From: Halichondria panicea
Lineage: Eukaryota; Porifera; Demospongiae; Suberitida; Halichondriidae
DNA: 64,000 nt
Assembly: GCF_963675165.1 (NCBI RefSeq)
Contig: NC_087382.1
Span: 1,922,001-1,986,000 of the forward strand
Reading direction: 5' to 3'
In this document: in pieces, positions 21,697 through 34,200 of the stretch
Layout: every line of letters starts with the position of its first letter
Position numbering within the stretch: position 1 is the first letter of the stretch
Translations under genes and position numbers: made by a program
The notes under the pieces: generated by a model
Told to the model about the DNA's origin: nothing
Databases searched by the model: none
Seen by the model: the letters and a program-made list of their open reading frames with translations, nothing else

Positions 21697-23582
21697 ACAC
21701 CCACACATCCACACCCACACCCCACATACAGCACGAGCAGCAGCTGACCGAGGCGAAGGCAATGGCACGGAACAGGAATCTGTTGGGTAGTCGCACTGTA
21801 CACGCCCTCCAGTTCATCACCAAGGATACTCGTCAGGCATCTGTATCCCCCGTCCTATAGTGGAAAGGATGGCAGCCATGTTGAACTATGTACTCAGCAA
21901 GCTAGTGGGACCAAAGTCAAGAGAGCTGAAGGATGGGCTGTCACTTAGAATGATGATGCAATCAATCTACATGCAGCTGTAGACGGTGCAATTTTTTTAC
22001 CTGTACAAGTACATGTCTAGTGAAATAGTATGGTGGTCAACTAGTTATGATAATTATTGCATCAAGCTATTATGCAATACAGTAACTCTGTGTCGGTGTG
22101 TTGTGGGCCCCACTTTGTCTGCTGCCATATAGTAGCGGTCACATGTGTTATCAACTTGGCCATCTCATTCCCCACAACAACATCCATTGAATACACTTTG
22201 AAGAAAGGAATTACACTGAACACTTTCCTAGAATACAAAGTCAATATCTCCCTTGGTAACCATAGCGCTGATACATTTTTGTTTATAGGCCCGAATAGTA
22301 GAATAACTTTCCCACTGGAGTGTGTTTAGCAGGAACTATATAATTATGTTCCTGGTAACTATAGATTGCAGATGTAATGTTGCTAGGTTTCGGTATCTAT
22401 ATGGTTACAGTGTGTCCCTGGGGCTTTGTTACACACATAGATACCTCATGCCATGTACTAACTAGTAGAAGATCAAATGTATAACGCCTGTCCTACTACA
22501 ATATAAGGGAATTACATATCATTGTACAATGAAAACAAAGTCACTTTATCCCTTATTTACCTTGCTTATACGTAGGTCAAACCGTAGTAATAAGTATTAC
22601 TAATGAATGATTTTCTTTATCAAACATCATACCCCCTCTCCCTCTCTCTTTAGGTGAAGGATTCTTCTGAATACAATTTTGAGCCTCGTGAGTTATAATC
22701 AGTGGAATCATTGGCATCTATCTGAACCTAGGTCGAGGGTCGAGAGGAGACCTTCTTTGCCGCGTTGCCTAGAGAGGCCGCTCGTTCTCAATGGACCTCT
22801 TCACTCAAGAGAGTACTGAGGTCAGTCAGTGCCTGAATGATTCCACTGTCTCAAATTAGCTCTGGCCTTATAAACTTGTATGCACATAAAATAATAGCGG
22901 TGCCTTATCATGGGTGAGGCATGCATGCAGTGTTTCTACATTAATTCTATACATCTTATACACGTAAAACTGTAACTTACGTATATGTACACATGTTAAA
23001 AATTGATTTACCATCATAATTCCTATTCAACTCCCCCCCAACACACACCACATGCACACACTCCTCACATTCCACCCACTCCCCACCCACTCACACGAGC
23101 TACTGGGCACAACACCCATCTTTCTGAGCCGGGTTCCTCAACATGATCATCAACGATGTCACAGTGCAGCTGGACGAGGGACTAGCTAGAGGTATGGTTA
23201 GGTTGCTATGGTCGCACTTACTTGCATACTTGAGTATTGCCCCCCCTCCGTTTATAGAATTTGTCCAAGATCAAGAAAGGAGAGGATATGATCGAGTCAG
23301 AGGAATATGACACACTCAGTGCAGACGAGAAGAAACAGGTAAACATTGCATACATATATATATATATATACATGCACCTCCTCTATCTCATGTAATTAAG
23401 AGTTTTGTCCTATGGGGTATGCTATCGAGCTTATAGAGTGGGGCCAGGAAGTGTCTTGGTTTTTCTAGTTACATTAAATTATTGAAACATTGCTGAATGT
23501 CCTAGCTGGCTTGTCTATGCATGAAAGGCCTTATGATATCTTGTCCCTATCTTTCAATCTGTTAGCATCAACACACACACAC

Positions 23583-23674
<92 letters not shown>

Positions 23675-24904
23675 CCACACCCACACATCCACACCCACCC
23701 CACACACCCCACACACCCCACGAGCAGCAGCTGACCGAGGCGAAGGCGATGGCACGGAACAGGAATCTGTTGGGTAGTCGCACTGTACACGCCCTCCAGT
23801 TCATCACCAAGGATACTCGTCAGGCATCTGTATCCCCCGTCCTATAGTGGAAAGGATGGCAGCCATGTTGAACTATGTACTCAGCAAGCTAGTGGGACCA
23901 AAGTCAAGAGAGCTGAAGGATGGGCTGTCACTTAGAATGATGATGCAATCAATCTACATGCAGCTGTAGATGGTGCAATTTTTTTACCTGTACAAGTACA
24001 TGTCTAGTGAAATAGTATGGTGGTCAACTAGTTATGATAATTATTGCATCAAGCTATTATGCACAATACAGTAACTCTGTGTCGGTGTGTTGTGGGCCCC
24101 ACTTTGTCTGCTGCCATATAGTAGCGGTCACATGTGTTATCAACTTGGCCATCTCATTCCCCACAACAACATCCATTGAATACACTTTGAAGAAAGGAAT
24201 TACACTGAACACTTTCCTAGAATACAAAGTCAATATCTCCCTTGGTAACCATAGCGCTGATACATTTTTGTTTATAGGCCCGAATAGTAGAATAACTTTC
24301 CCACTGGAGTGTGTTTAGCAGGAACTATATAATTATGTTCCTGGTAACTATAGATTGCAGATGTAATGTTGCTAGGTTTCGGTATCTATATGGTTACAGT
24401 GTGTCCCTGGGGCTTTGTTACACACATAGATACCTCATGCCCATGTACTAACTATTAGAAGATCAAATGTGTAATGCCCGTCCTACTACAATATAAGGGA
24501 ATTACATATCATTGTACAATGAAAACAAAGTCACTTTATACCTTATTTACCTTGCTTATACGTAGGTCAAACCATAGTAATAAGTATTACTAATGAATGA
24601 TTTTCTTTATCAAACATCATACCCCCTCTCCCTCTCTCTTTAGGTGAAGGATTCTTCTGAATACAATTTTGAGCCTCGTGAGTTATAGTCAGTGGAATCA
24701 TTGACATCTATCTGAACCTGGGTCGAGGGTCGAGAGGAGATCTTCTTTGCCGTGTTGCCTAGAGACGGCCGCTCGTTCTCAATGGACCTCTTCACTCAAG
24801 AGAGTACTGAGGTCAGTCAGTGCCTGAATGATACCACTGTCTCAAATTAGCTCTGGCCTTATATAAACTTGTATGCACATAAAATATAGCGGTGCCTTAT
24901 CATG
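20960..24904. repeat. ~1.95-kb tandem duplication inside the UBE4A-like gene
   Basis: 20960-22904 and 22905-24904 are near-identical direct repeats joined at the word TATCATGG. Each carries the same four UBE4A exon blocks and a long CA tract (21632-21690; 23572-23672). Differences are scattered substitutions, CA length and small indels, for example AGAGACGGCC in copy 2 against AGAGAGGCC in copy 1. Confidence 0.9.
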
Positions 24905-25289
24905 GTAGATGTTTCCCACCCTGGCTACAATTTTCTATTTAGAGCAATTCTTGGTAGATTGTTATTGAAGTAATGCGTTTCATGTATTGAGAACCACATC
25001 TGCATTCCGTAGTACACGCACATAGCTGTGCTATTACAGTATGTGTGAATGCGGTGTATACCGCTTATCAGATTCTATTGATGGACTGTTTTAAGGGAGT
25101 ACATTTTATGGTAATTCTATATTTGTAAATGCTACCCCTGGATTATGATTGATACCCCCAATTTCCTGTCATATATGTTTGTCATTCATACGTTTGTGGC
25201 TCTCACATGACCATGTTAGATGGGCGTGACCGTCCCCAGCCATAAAATGGGGGGACGGGTTTCTAGCATTCGTTCTGCTGCAGAAAACA

Positions 25290-25372
25290 TGCAGCACCAA
25301 TCAGATTGCAGACTGCTTACGTAATGCACTTGAGCACCAATCAGATTGTATATCCCTTACGTAATGCATTTG
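25290..25372. repeat. 43-bp direct repeat pair
   Basis: GCACCAATCAGATTG followed by a CTTACGTAATGCA word occurs twice head to tail. Each unit contains an inverted CCAAT-like box (ATTGG/CCAAT). Function is not known. Confidence 0.6.
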
Positions 25373-26137
25373 TTGGCTTCCCAGCTCCTCCCCTTCCCTG
25401 CAGCCAAGCTGGGGCTCTGTGGTTAGAGGCACATATTAATGATATAAAAATTTGCCTGCCTAGGAAAGAGGCTATATATATAATTATACGTATTATGCTA
25501 TCCAGGTATGTCTTATTACATATATGCCTTATACTATATAAGGTTGCTGAACAAGTCCAACAAGATATGCTTGAGTTCAGGCACTGGCTGAAAGGGTGAG
25601 GATCTGTCAGGAGAGACTGGAGAAGCAGGAACAAGCACTCGAGGATGTAAGTCATGTGATATACACCTGTGGTTTGTGCATGGTCACCCTCTATAAATAC
25701 AGCCAGCTGTTTTCCCAGCAACGCATCACCTATTTAGGTTTTACAGCCACATTCACTGTGGTCATTTGTACTTCCTTTCTAGATCAGTGAATTCGATTAC
25801 CCTTGCAATGATTGGCACAGTAAATTAAACTCTAACTCATATATTATACCCCCCCCCCCCCACCAGGCCCCTGAGGAGTTCATTGATCCACTGACACAAG
25901 AACTGATGAGTGATCCAGTTACACTCCCCATGTCAGGTTATGTCATGGACCGATCATCCATCATCAGGCACTTACTGAGGTGTGTGTTGTATATAATGTG
26001 TAATATAGCCATGTGGTTGCATGGTGCTAGTATAGCCAACATAAGTCATGTTCACTGCCAAAAGTCACTTGTGAAAAGGAAGTGTTTATAATACAGTTAA
26101 ATCGTACCCTCACTCACCACCCCCCAGGCCCTCTCTC

Positions 26138-26295
26138 ACGCACACACACACACACACACACCGTGACACACACACACACATCCGCACGCGCACGCGCACG
26201 CACACGCACACGCACACACCACACACGCACGCACGCACACACACACACCCACGCACACGCCCACGCCCACGCACGCACACGCCCACGCACGCACG

Positions 26296-26330
<35 letters not shown>
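26138..26330. repeat. CA/CG-rich alternating purine-pyrimidine tract
   Basis: About 190 bp of CACA interspersed with CGCACG and CCCACG units. Purine and pyrimidine alternate almost perfectly, so it could adopt Z-DNA (inference). Open frames across it are low-complexity artefacts. Confidence 0.9.
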
Positions 26331-26331
<1 letters not shown>

Positions 26332-26440
26332 CAGTGATCTAGCTGTCGGACCTGTTCAACAGAGCTCCACTGACAGCTGACATGTTAGTACAACCAAACA
26401 ATGAAAAACAATGAACTGAAGCAAAGCATTGAAAACAGGA

Positions 26441-27067
26441 CACATCAGAAACTTGCTAAGACTTCAAGAGTGACTGTGTATGTGTAGTATATTGTGTACT
26501 CTCAATTGTGACTGTACTGTCTTCTGTAAATTTCTGATAAATGTCAGGCTGATATTAATTTTGTTTCAATTATAGGCGTTGACACATGCATGTAGTTCAT
26601 TTCTTACTGCATGGGAATTGTATAGTAACTATGGTATTGGTAACAAGACTCGATCTGTTTGCTTATGACATTCTGGTTTGTATTCACTAATGCTGACAAA
26701 GACATTTTTAACACTCAAAAATTGGTATTTAGCAAGTCATAATTATTTTTACAATATCAAAACAAGAGGGTGCTGATGCCGGTGGTCGTCACTGGAGGTG
26801 CAAAGCTACATAACATATACATAAAGCAACACACAATGACATCATAATTATCACTATCCATGCACTCCTAGATCCTGTTATTATATTCCAATGCATAATA
26901 AGACGTGCATGTGTATGGAAAGTGCATGTAATAAACAACAAGAATGAAAAATTAATTATTGAAATTATAACAGTTGGATGTGATTCCATAAGCCACACCA
27001 CCAGCGACCACACACAGAGTTTATTAGGTGATTTTTTCTTTTATTTACTAGGGTACGTGATTAGTTT
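26441..27067. other. spacer between UBE4A relic and P3H 3' end
   Basis: Contains a short family A piece (26769-26830, GGTGCTGATGCC word). P3H polyadenylation signals read on the minus strand as AATAAA near 27018-27023 and 27043-27050, within about 50 nt of the P3H stop. Confidence 0.5.
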
Positions 27068-29190
27068 CTATAGTGAGACTAGTAGATCCTCTGCCTGATC
27101 GAAGGCAGCCTCGCTGTGCTGGGGGTCAAGGGTGAACCACAGCGCCACAGCACACCTCCTCCCACCTGTCACTGGTAGCACACCGTGCATGTTCTCCTTA
27201 CCAGCAGAGAAGCCCACCAAGCGACCACACTCGGGCTTAACGAGTACCTGGAGTGTGTGTGTGTGTGGGGGGGAGGGGGCGTTAATTTAGGTGTTAATTT
27301 GTGTATTGTGTGTGTGTGTGGGTGTGTAGATCGGCCCCGGGATTATGCCATTATAGTGTGTACATGTCCGCAGTAGTACAGTAGAAACCAAATTAAGCTG
27401 GTTGGAGCTTAGCTTACCCAGCTCTACAGTATAATTATAGATAGAAGCGCTTTTTAACAAGGAATCCAATGGTACGTATATGAACCTTTGAATTTCAATA
27501 AAGTATAACAAAGTTATGACAACATTATGAAGGTCAACCTCAACACAAATAGACTTCAGTAACTCACACACACACACACACGCACACACACACACGCTAG
27601 TAACTCACGTCCGGGCTGAGGTCTTTGGTGGAGTGAGCGTAGAAGAATTCTCCTCCTTCAAAATCTTCCCCTCCATTCAAATAGAGCAAGGCACTACACA
27701 AAGGAACACAAAGGGACTGGTCAATTATAATTTCGAAGATATGGGCACGAAACCAATCATTGATCTAAACACGCCATCTTGTAGATCTAACAAAAGCTAC
27801 TAAATGCATCTTTTAACTGTGAAATTGGACAATCCCCAACTATAGTTATGGGCAGTCAAAGATACTTCTGTAGCGTTTTAGCACTTTTCACATAATATTA
27901 TTTTCTCCTACGTTTATACTGTTATATCTCTGCAGGGAAGGATCATGCACACCTGAAAACTATCTGCACAACTAGTTATTATACACATGCAGTGTTATGC
28001 TCTTTAAAAATGGAAGACTTTGGCCTATAAAAAGCAACATCAACTAGAGTGTGGCTGTCAATACCTATAATCCCTCCAAGTGTAGGCTGGGGCCACTTTG
28101 TTGCATTCTCCCGTCAGGTCGTCAAGGATACAGTTGTCAGAGTGGACCGGGTGACTTAGATCACGGCGACTTTCCTGCTTACCTAGCGGGTCGCCATGGA
28201 AACATGTGATTAACATAATAAATGTACACTATTTTATTACAACCTCATAATTATACAAATAGAAACAAACAATTTTTTCAAATACTTCTTTTGGCACGCA
28301 CTTTATCCAAAGTTCAAAGGACACCCAAGGTTCAAAATGCAACCCACCCCCACACACACCTTCCTTTGATGTACGACACACGAGATGAGTATAAGAGAAG
28401 TAGAGAGGTGACTCCAACTTAAACACCTTGGCAACCATGTCTTTGCTCCACCTACTAGCATTGACGTACAGCCAGGAGAGGGACGGCTTTATCTCACCAT
28501 ACGATGATCTCTGTAAGTGGGTGGGGCTTATATAAGGGGGTGTGGCTTGCATATATACAACTATATATACACCCACATAGGAACAAGGGAAGGGTAGCCG
28601 AAATTATGGCCCAGCCAAATTAAAACACATCACTTCTCTCTCTCTGAGCTTTCAGAAGATCGTACATTGTTGAATTGCATGGGACAAAGTTATGGCTGTT
28701 GAAAAATGTTTTCAATGGTTTGGGGACTCTTTCAGCTGCCATAAATTGAATATTCCATGGATCCGATTTTTTATGATTTTCCGAAAGCTTAGAAAGAGAC
28801 CTTTCAAATGGTGTCATCAAAATTTATATTTGAGAGATAAAATTATTTGTTAATTTGGACGTACCATGGATAATAATAGCCCATGGTCCAAGGCCGAAAA
28901 ATGACAAATTATGGTCATTTAAACACACCATTTGAAAGGTCTCTTTCTAAGATTTCAGAAAATCATAAAAATTTTGGATCAACGATACTAAAGTTATGGC
29001 TGTTGAAAGATGTTCAACTACGATCTCCCTTGGCCCCGTTTAATAACGAGTCAGCACAGCACAGTACATGATGTAATGCACAAAGTGGTAGTGACCTCTG
29101 ACCTTTGCTGCCTCCAGAAGGTGAAGGCCTTCAAATTTCTCGCTCTCTGTATGCGGAGATTTTCTTTCGTATCCATCACCCTCCTTGCCG

Positions 29191-29238
<48 letters not shown>

Positions 29239-31164
29239 CTGTATAAATGAAAGCACCGCGGGTGCTGATGCCTCAGTGGAGATGCCAAAAACTACATAAC
29301 ATAAAGCTACTAATACTGATGAAATTTTTATTTTGCTGCATGCAAACTCAAAGAGTGGGTAATGATCGACCATGATTGTTGTTAAAAACGATCAATGCCA
29401 AGAGTTCAAGTCTAAAATTAATGGCTGCCATCAGCAGAGCCTTGCAGCTCTCTTCCTCACTCTTGCAGCTACTAATAGCTAGCGTTCTAGTGTAGAGCTA
29501 ACTACTAAGTAGAGTAGTAACACTCAGTAAAGTTTGGCTACGTGCTCTTCTGAAAAGGCTGCAATGGTATTCCAAGTAGGCATAACTCGAGAACATTGCA
29601 AATTGACGAATGAAAAAATGACTAGAAACCTATAGAAACTCTTACTTGCACTTCCTTGAGCAGCTGTAGCGGTCTACACACAGACAGACACACACACACA
29701 CAACCGTATACCTCGCTTGCGCATGCGCACCGAGGCATAATTATAATACATGTGTGTGCGTATGTAACCATGGATACTATAGATACACTGTTGCCACTCA
29801 CTGATGCTAGTTGAATGAGTTGGTCGCATTGTTGCTGACTCAGCAGTTTATCCACCATCATCCTCTCTATTCCATCGTAATCATCAGACGTCTGCACCAC
29901 CACCGGCTGTGAGGGTGTGGAGTGGGTGGGTTAGAATTACGTACCACATAAACTATTACCCGAGGGACGTGGGCGGCCACGGGTGTAGTTGTACTTTGGT
30001 TTGTTTGTCTGTTAATTTGTGAATCTACTAGCTCACCTGGCTGCCACAGCACTGCGTTTACAGCATGGATAGCCTTCACACAATAAGTTATTAGTTTTAA
30101 CAATGACGATAGATTTGATGTTAGACCTTTGTTGTCAAATAAAACGAGCAAAAGCTAAGAAGCTTGTGACTGTGTCTGCTTACCTGGATGCTCTAGCACT
30201 GCGTTTACAGCATGGATAGCCTCCACACAACAAGTCAGTACTTATTTTAAGAGTGGCAGCTTTCGGTGTTAAAGCTTCGTTGTCTAATAAAAGCGAGCAA
30301 AATTTAGCTTGAACAGAACTTGCACAGTATATACATGCGTTATTTATAACTGAAGTGATCCTGTACCAGGAACAATGGAACAGGGCCACTAAAGTAGAAA
30401 GCTAGAATAATAGCTCCTGCTGTTTAGCCATGTTAGCTGACTCTGGGATCCTACTCCATGCAGAACCTGGAGCCATACTTCTCTGAGACTCCAGGCTTCT
30501 TTGACATAGCAAAGACTTTGCTGTGATTTTAATCCACAGTGCATATATCTACAGTACCACTACTTGTTCTCAAATGTTTCAGCATGCCTCCAGTCTGGTT
30601 TAGTTTTATTGCTCCTGAGTTGCTGTGCTAGACAACTCAGTCATACATCACTACACGCACTGCATTATATCACTCTTCTATAATCATGTCACCAGCCGAG
30701 GGTTTGCACTTTAGTGCTCTAGTCAGACATTTTATAAAATTTTATTCAGCTCAAACTGTTTTCTAAAAGAGCAATTTTCAAATACAGAGGACACTCTCAT
30801 GTATACATGTATAGTGCTAGAATTATGTAAACAGTGAAAATTAGGAGCAATGTTAAATAATTTACTGCATGACATTTCGAGGGCTGAAAGACTAGCTATT
30901 AAAATGATGTAATTGCGTATGATGTAATTGCGTCGCTAAAATGCTCCAGCTGTTAAAACGTCTCGTATTTGAGGGCGGCTATTTATAGAGGACCCACCTC
31001 AGGTTGTTCCTCCTTGTCAGACATGGTTGAGGAGGTGTCCATGAGCAGCACAGGGTATCTCTGATAGTCCATCTCAAGCTATGAGTATGGAGGAAGGTGA
31101 TAGTCATTCAATACTGTACACACACACACACACACACACCCCACACCCACCACACACCCCCCCG

Positions 31165-31216
<52 letters not shown>

Positions 31217-34200
31217 AAGGCAGGGTCCACCCCCTCACTCTCCACAATCCACTCTCCTGTCTTTGAATCTCGGATCACATGACCAGACTGGTTGTCAAGG
31301 AAACTACGATAATTCTCAACAGACTCCACCTTGAGCACCTCCAGTAGAACACCCTGTGCACGAGAAATATATCACTGGATCAAAAATATCCCTAAACAAT
31401 TTTTTAGGTTGTTTCTCTTGGGATGGTCAAAACTAAGCAATGCATTCTGTAGCTTAGAGAAAGCTCTATATAGCACATGACTTGCTTAGATCATAAAAGG
31501 AAAGACTAGCCTTAATTGCAATGATAGGTAATACAGTTACTGGAGATTGCAGAACTTTGCAACACATGAATAGAAGTGTGTTGAGCACTGTGTGGTTCCT
31601 TATAATTATGGGAAATGCTCATACATTAAAACAGACCACCACAAAATCCATATAAGGAACGCTCTACGCTTTTACTGGTGTGTTGCAAAGATTCTGCAAA
31701 CTCCAGTACACTAGCACAACAAACAAACATTATAATTATAGGGATTAATCAAAATCCATTAAAACGAAGGCTATAATTAATTATGCGTATTTTCTCACAC
31801 AGAAGCACTTATAACATTCTATCTTAATTACAACACTTGCTTAGCAACAAGCCCCGCCCACCTCGTCAAGCACTTGCTCCTCCAAACGCACGTCCTCCGT
31901 CTCTCTAAAGAACTTGCTCACACTGAGAGTGTCCTCTGACCCCGGGTCTAGACGCACCATCGCAGCGGCAGCTTGTACCGCCTTGTCCGTGTCATTCACT
32001 GGAGGGAAGGAGTTGTGTTATATACAAGTACCCTCGAAATAACGACATACGATAAACCAGCCTCTAGCCCGTTTTTTTCTCTAATTGAATGCTAGGTCAA
32101 AAAGTCGAACCCTTCTGTTTTAAGAAAAATTGGCCCTCGAACGAGGCTAGCATAAACATAATTATATAATACTACTGTACAAATAATTATACTGTATAGA
32201 GTACAGAGATAAATATACCAACGTATATAGATATATAATTATAGTATCAGAATTTTGAAGTAGAGGGGGGAAATAACTAGAACATTAATATTTTGCTAAA
32301 AAAAGGTCAACTGTTATTTCAATACTCTGTTAGTATGTAAAATTGCCAGCTATATATGGACACTCAGTCATATCATAGATAGAGTAGAGAGGGATTGGAA
32401 ACGGAAGTGACTCACGTGATGTTTTACAATGAAGTCTACGTAGTGGCTTTGGGACCATCCGTGTATCTCCTCATAACTCCCGCAAAAGCCCGGGAAACTT
32501 ATTGTGTCCAAAGCATACATCTCAGAGCTACCCCCATTACTGAATCACATGCCCCCTGATAGTAGGTATCAATTGGAAACAAAGAAAATATAATCTTGAT
32601 TGTCGTAAAGTAGCTAGAGGTACAAAGAGCGCTTTTTCATGCTTGTGTTCCTATAGTACCTTTGATATAGCTAAGGCTTTGTAACTAAATAGTGTCCTGT
32701 GTCCCAAATGGCCTCAAGTATTAGAGAAAGTTGATGTTTAGCAGCAGAACTGCTCGTGGACTTCTTTACAGAGAGCAAAACAATTCTCATGAATTACCCT
32801 CGTGTTAAAAAGTAAGCCTAGATTAAAACCGCGGAGATACACAGATGGTACTTCGAGGGTACTTCCGTTTCCAATCCCTCTTCTACTCTATCTATGGTCA
32901 TATACAGGGGGGATATCCCTCAGGCTCTTCCCCCCCTGTATGACACCCTGCTATGAATATCATTTGGTATTGAAGTTGAACATTCTACAATATTACAGAT
33001 TCGAGCACACACCTACTACAATGCTTACTGTTGTAGTAGCCGTACTGCAAATAGTTGAAGAAGCTTGCAAAGAAGTGACCAGCGACGTGCAATCTGAACT
33101 GTCCGAGCGTGTGCGGACATTTTGCCTGACAACTGACCACAATTAAATGTAGCTGACTCAGCATCTGTGTGTGAGGGTTGCTATAGTTACAATAACAGAA
33201 ACGAACATACTGGTTACATAGAATGAATATTTGTATATTTTTAAACTGCAACAAGTTCACTGTTCTAGTGCTATTACAACGAATAATCATCGTTCTAAAT
33301 CTTCAGTGAAACATAATATTACTGGGACAGTTACTTGCTTAGTAGCAAACTATTACAATTACATATTTTTTATTTAAACACGCACACCGTTTGTAAGGTC
33401 ATCCCAAGAACTTTTGATTAGATTTGAAATTGAACGATCTGAACACAAATTACGAACTCTCAAAGATAGCTTCCAATAATAATATAGACTTGTTATTGAC
33501 CCCCCCCCTCTGGCTTACCTGGGATAGGCCGAGAGTGGGTGTGGTCTTCTTGAGGGGGCTGGTGCAATCACTCCGACAGTCCTCCAGTGAACGATACAAC
33601 TCGAGCAATGCCTTCTCCATCCACTCAACCATTTCAGACGAATTTTCCGCGTAATAGGCATCATCACCATTCATAAAATACTCCCTCTAAATAGATAAAA
33701 GTAATGTTTAAGTTCTCGTAATGAACGCTCCTACATGTAACTATATACTAATTATATATTGTTACTGATAAAATACTCCCTAGAAAAAATTAGTTGAATT
33801 AACTCCTATACTGCATTACTAGCAAGCACCAAACATAATCATGCGAATTTTGCGAGTGTTGATTGCTAAAATCTAAAAAATTTATACTGTACGAAATAAC
33901 AATCCTTAATAGCCAGAACACAAGAGTTAGATAGCTGGCAAAGTGTCCAATGCTAGATCAGTAAGACCACTCTTTCGAACTCTTAAGTTAATCGCCATGG
34001 TTACTTTTGATGTGGTTTGAATGGTCCTTTGATATAGTGGTGTTAAATATTTACAAATCAAAGTCGATATTATGATGTAATTGTCTAGTCACAAACAACT
34101 GGGCGGTGGGTGTGGCCATGATGCAGGGTGACAGGTGAGAACAGAGGAGGTACACCGTGCCTCGATTAGTGCTAACTGCCTATGTAATAACCTTGAGTGT

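Larger units (their letters stand above)
19766..26440 (+). pseudogene. UBE4A: UBE4A-like ubiquitin chain-elongation factor (U-box), decayed
   Basis: Exon-like blocks match the UFD2/UBE4A family in order: LPMCDVLEYLW (19766-19845); FLNMIINDVTVQLDEGLA (near 21200); LSKIKKGED (21322-21402); AMLNYVLSKLVGPK (21732-21955); YNFEPREL plus IIGIYLNLG plus DGRSF (22654-22820); LAERV (25543-25646); and U-box [18 protein letters not shown] (25867-25979) with its continuation after 26335. E4 enzymes extend ubiquitin chains. The middle exons occur twice (tandem duplication). Frame breaks occur in at least five blocks: an extra G before FLNM, a one-base break before IVERM, a TA duplication after PREL, a 7-bp duplication near the GTCGAGG word, and a 10-bp duplication in the last block. 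The first part of the U-box is intact. The neighbouring P3H, UQCRB and astacin genes show no such breaks, so consensus error is an unlikely explanation. Confidence 0.75.
28062..31120. repeat. segmental duplication, copy 2 (parent of 300-3372)
   Basis: Spans P3H introns and exons 8-12. It is the source or sister of the left copy, because here the duplicated segment continues into the remaining P3H exons on both sides. Confidence 0.85.

Noticed and set aside
19766-26440. Programmed +1 frameshifting to rescue the UBE4A-like frame
   Set aside because: Breaks are of several sizes (1, 2, 7 and 10 bases) and several need compensation. Ordinary decay explains them, and neighbouring genes need no frameshifts.
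30030-30345. Two AIHAVNAVL-encoding cassette exons of P3H
   Set aside because: They have good splice-like ends but lengths (37 bp) that break the P3H phase, similar copies occur outside the gene near 13.1 kb, and the P3H family has no such segment. Treated as dispersed repeats.
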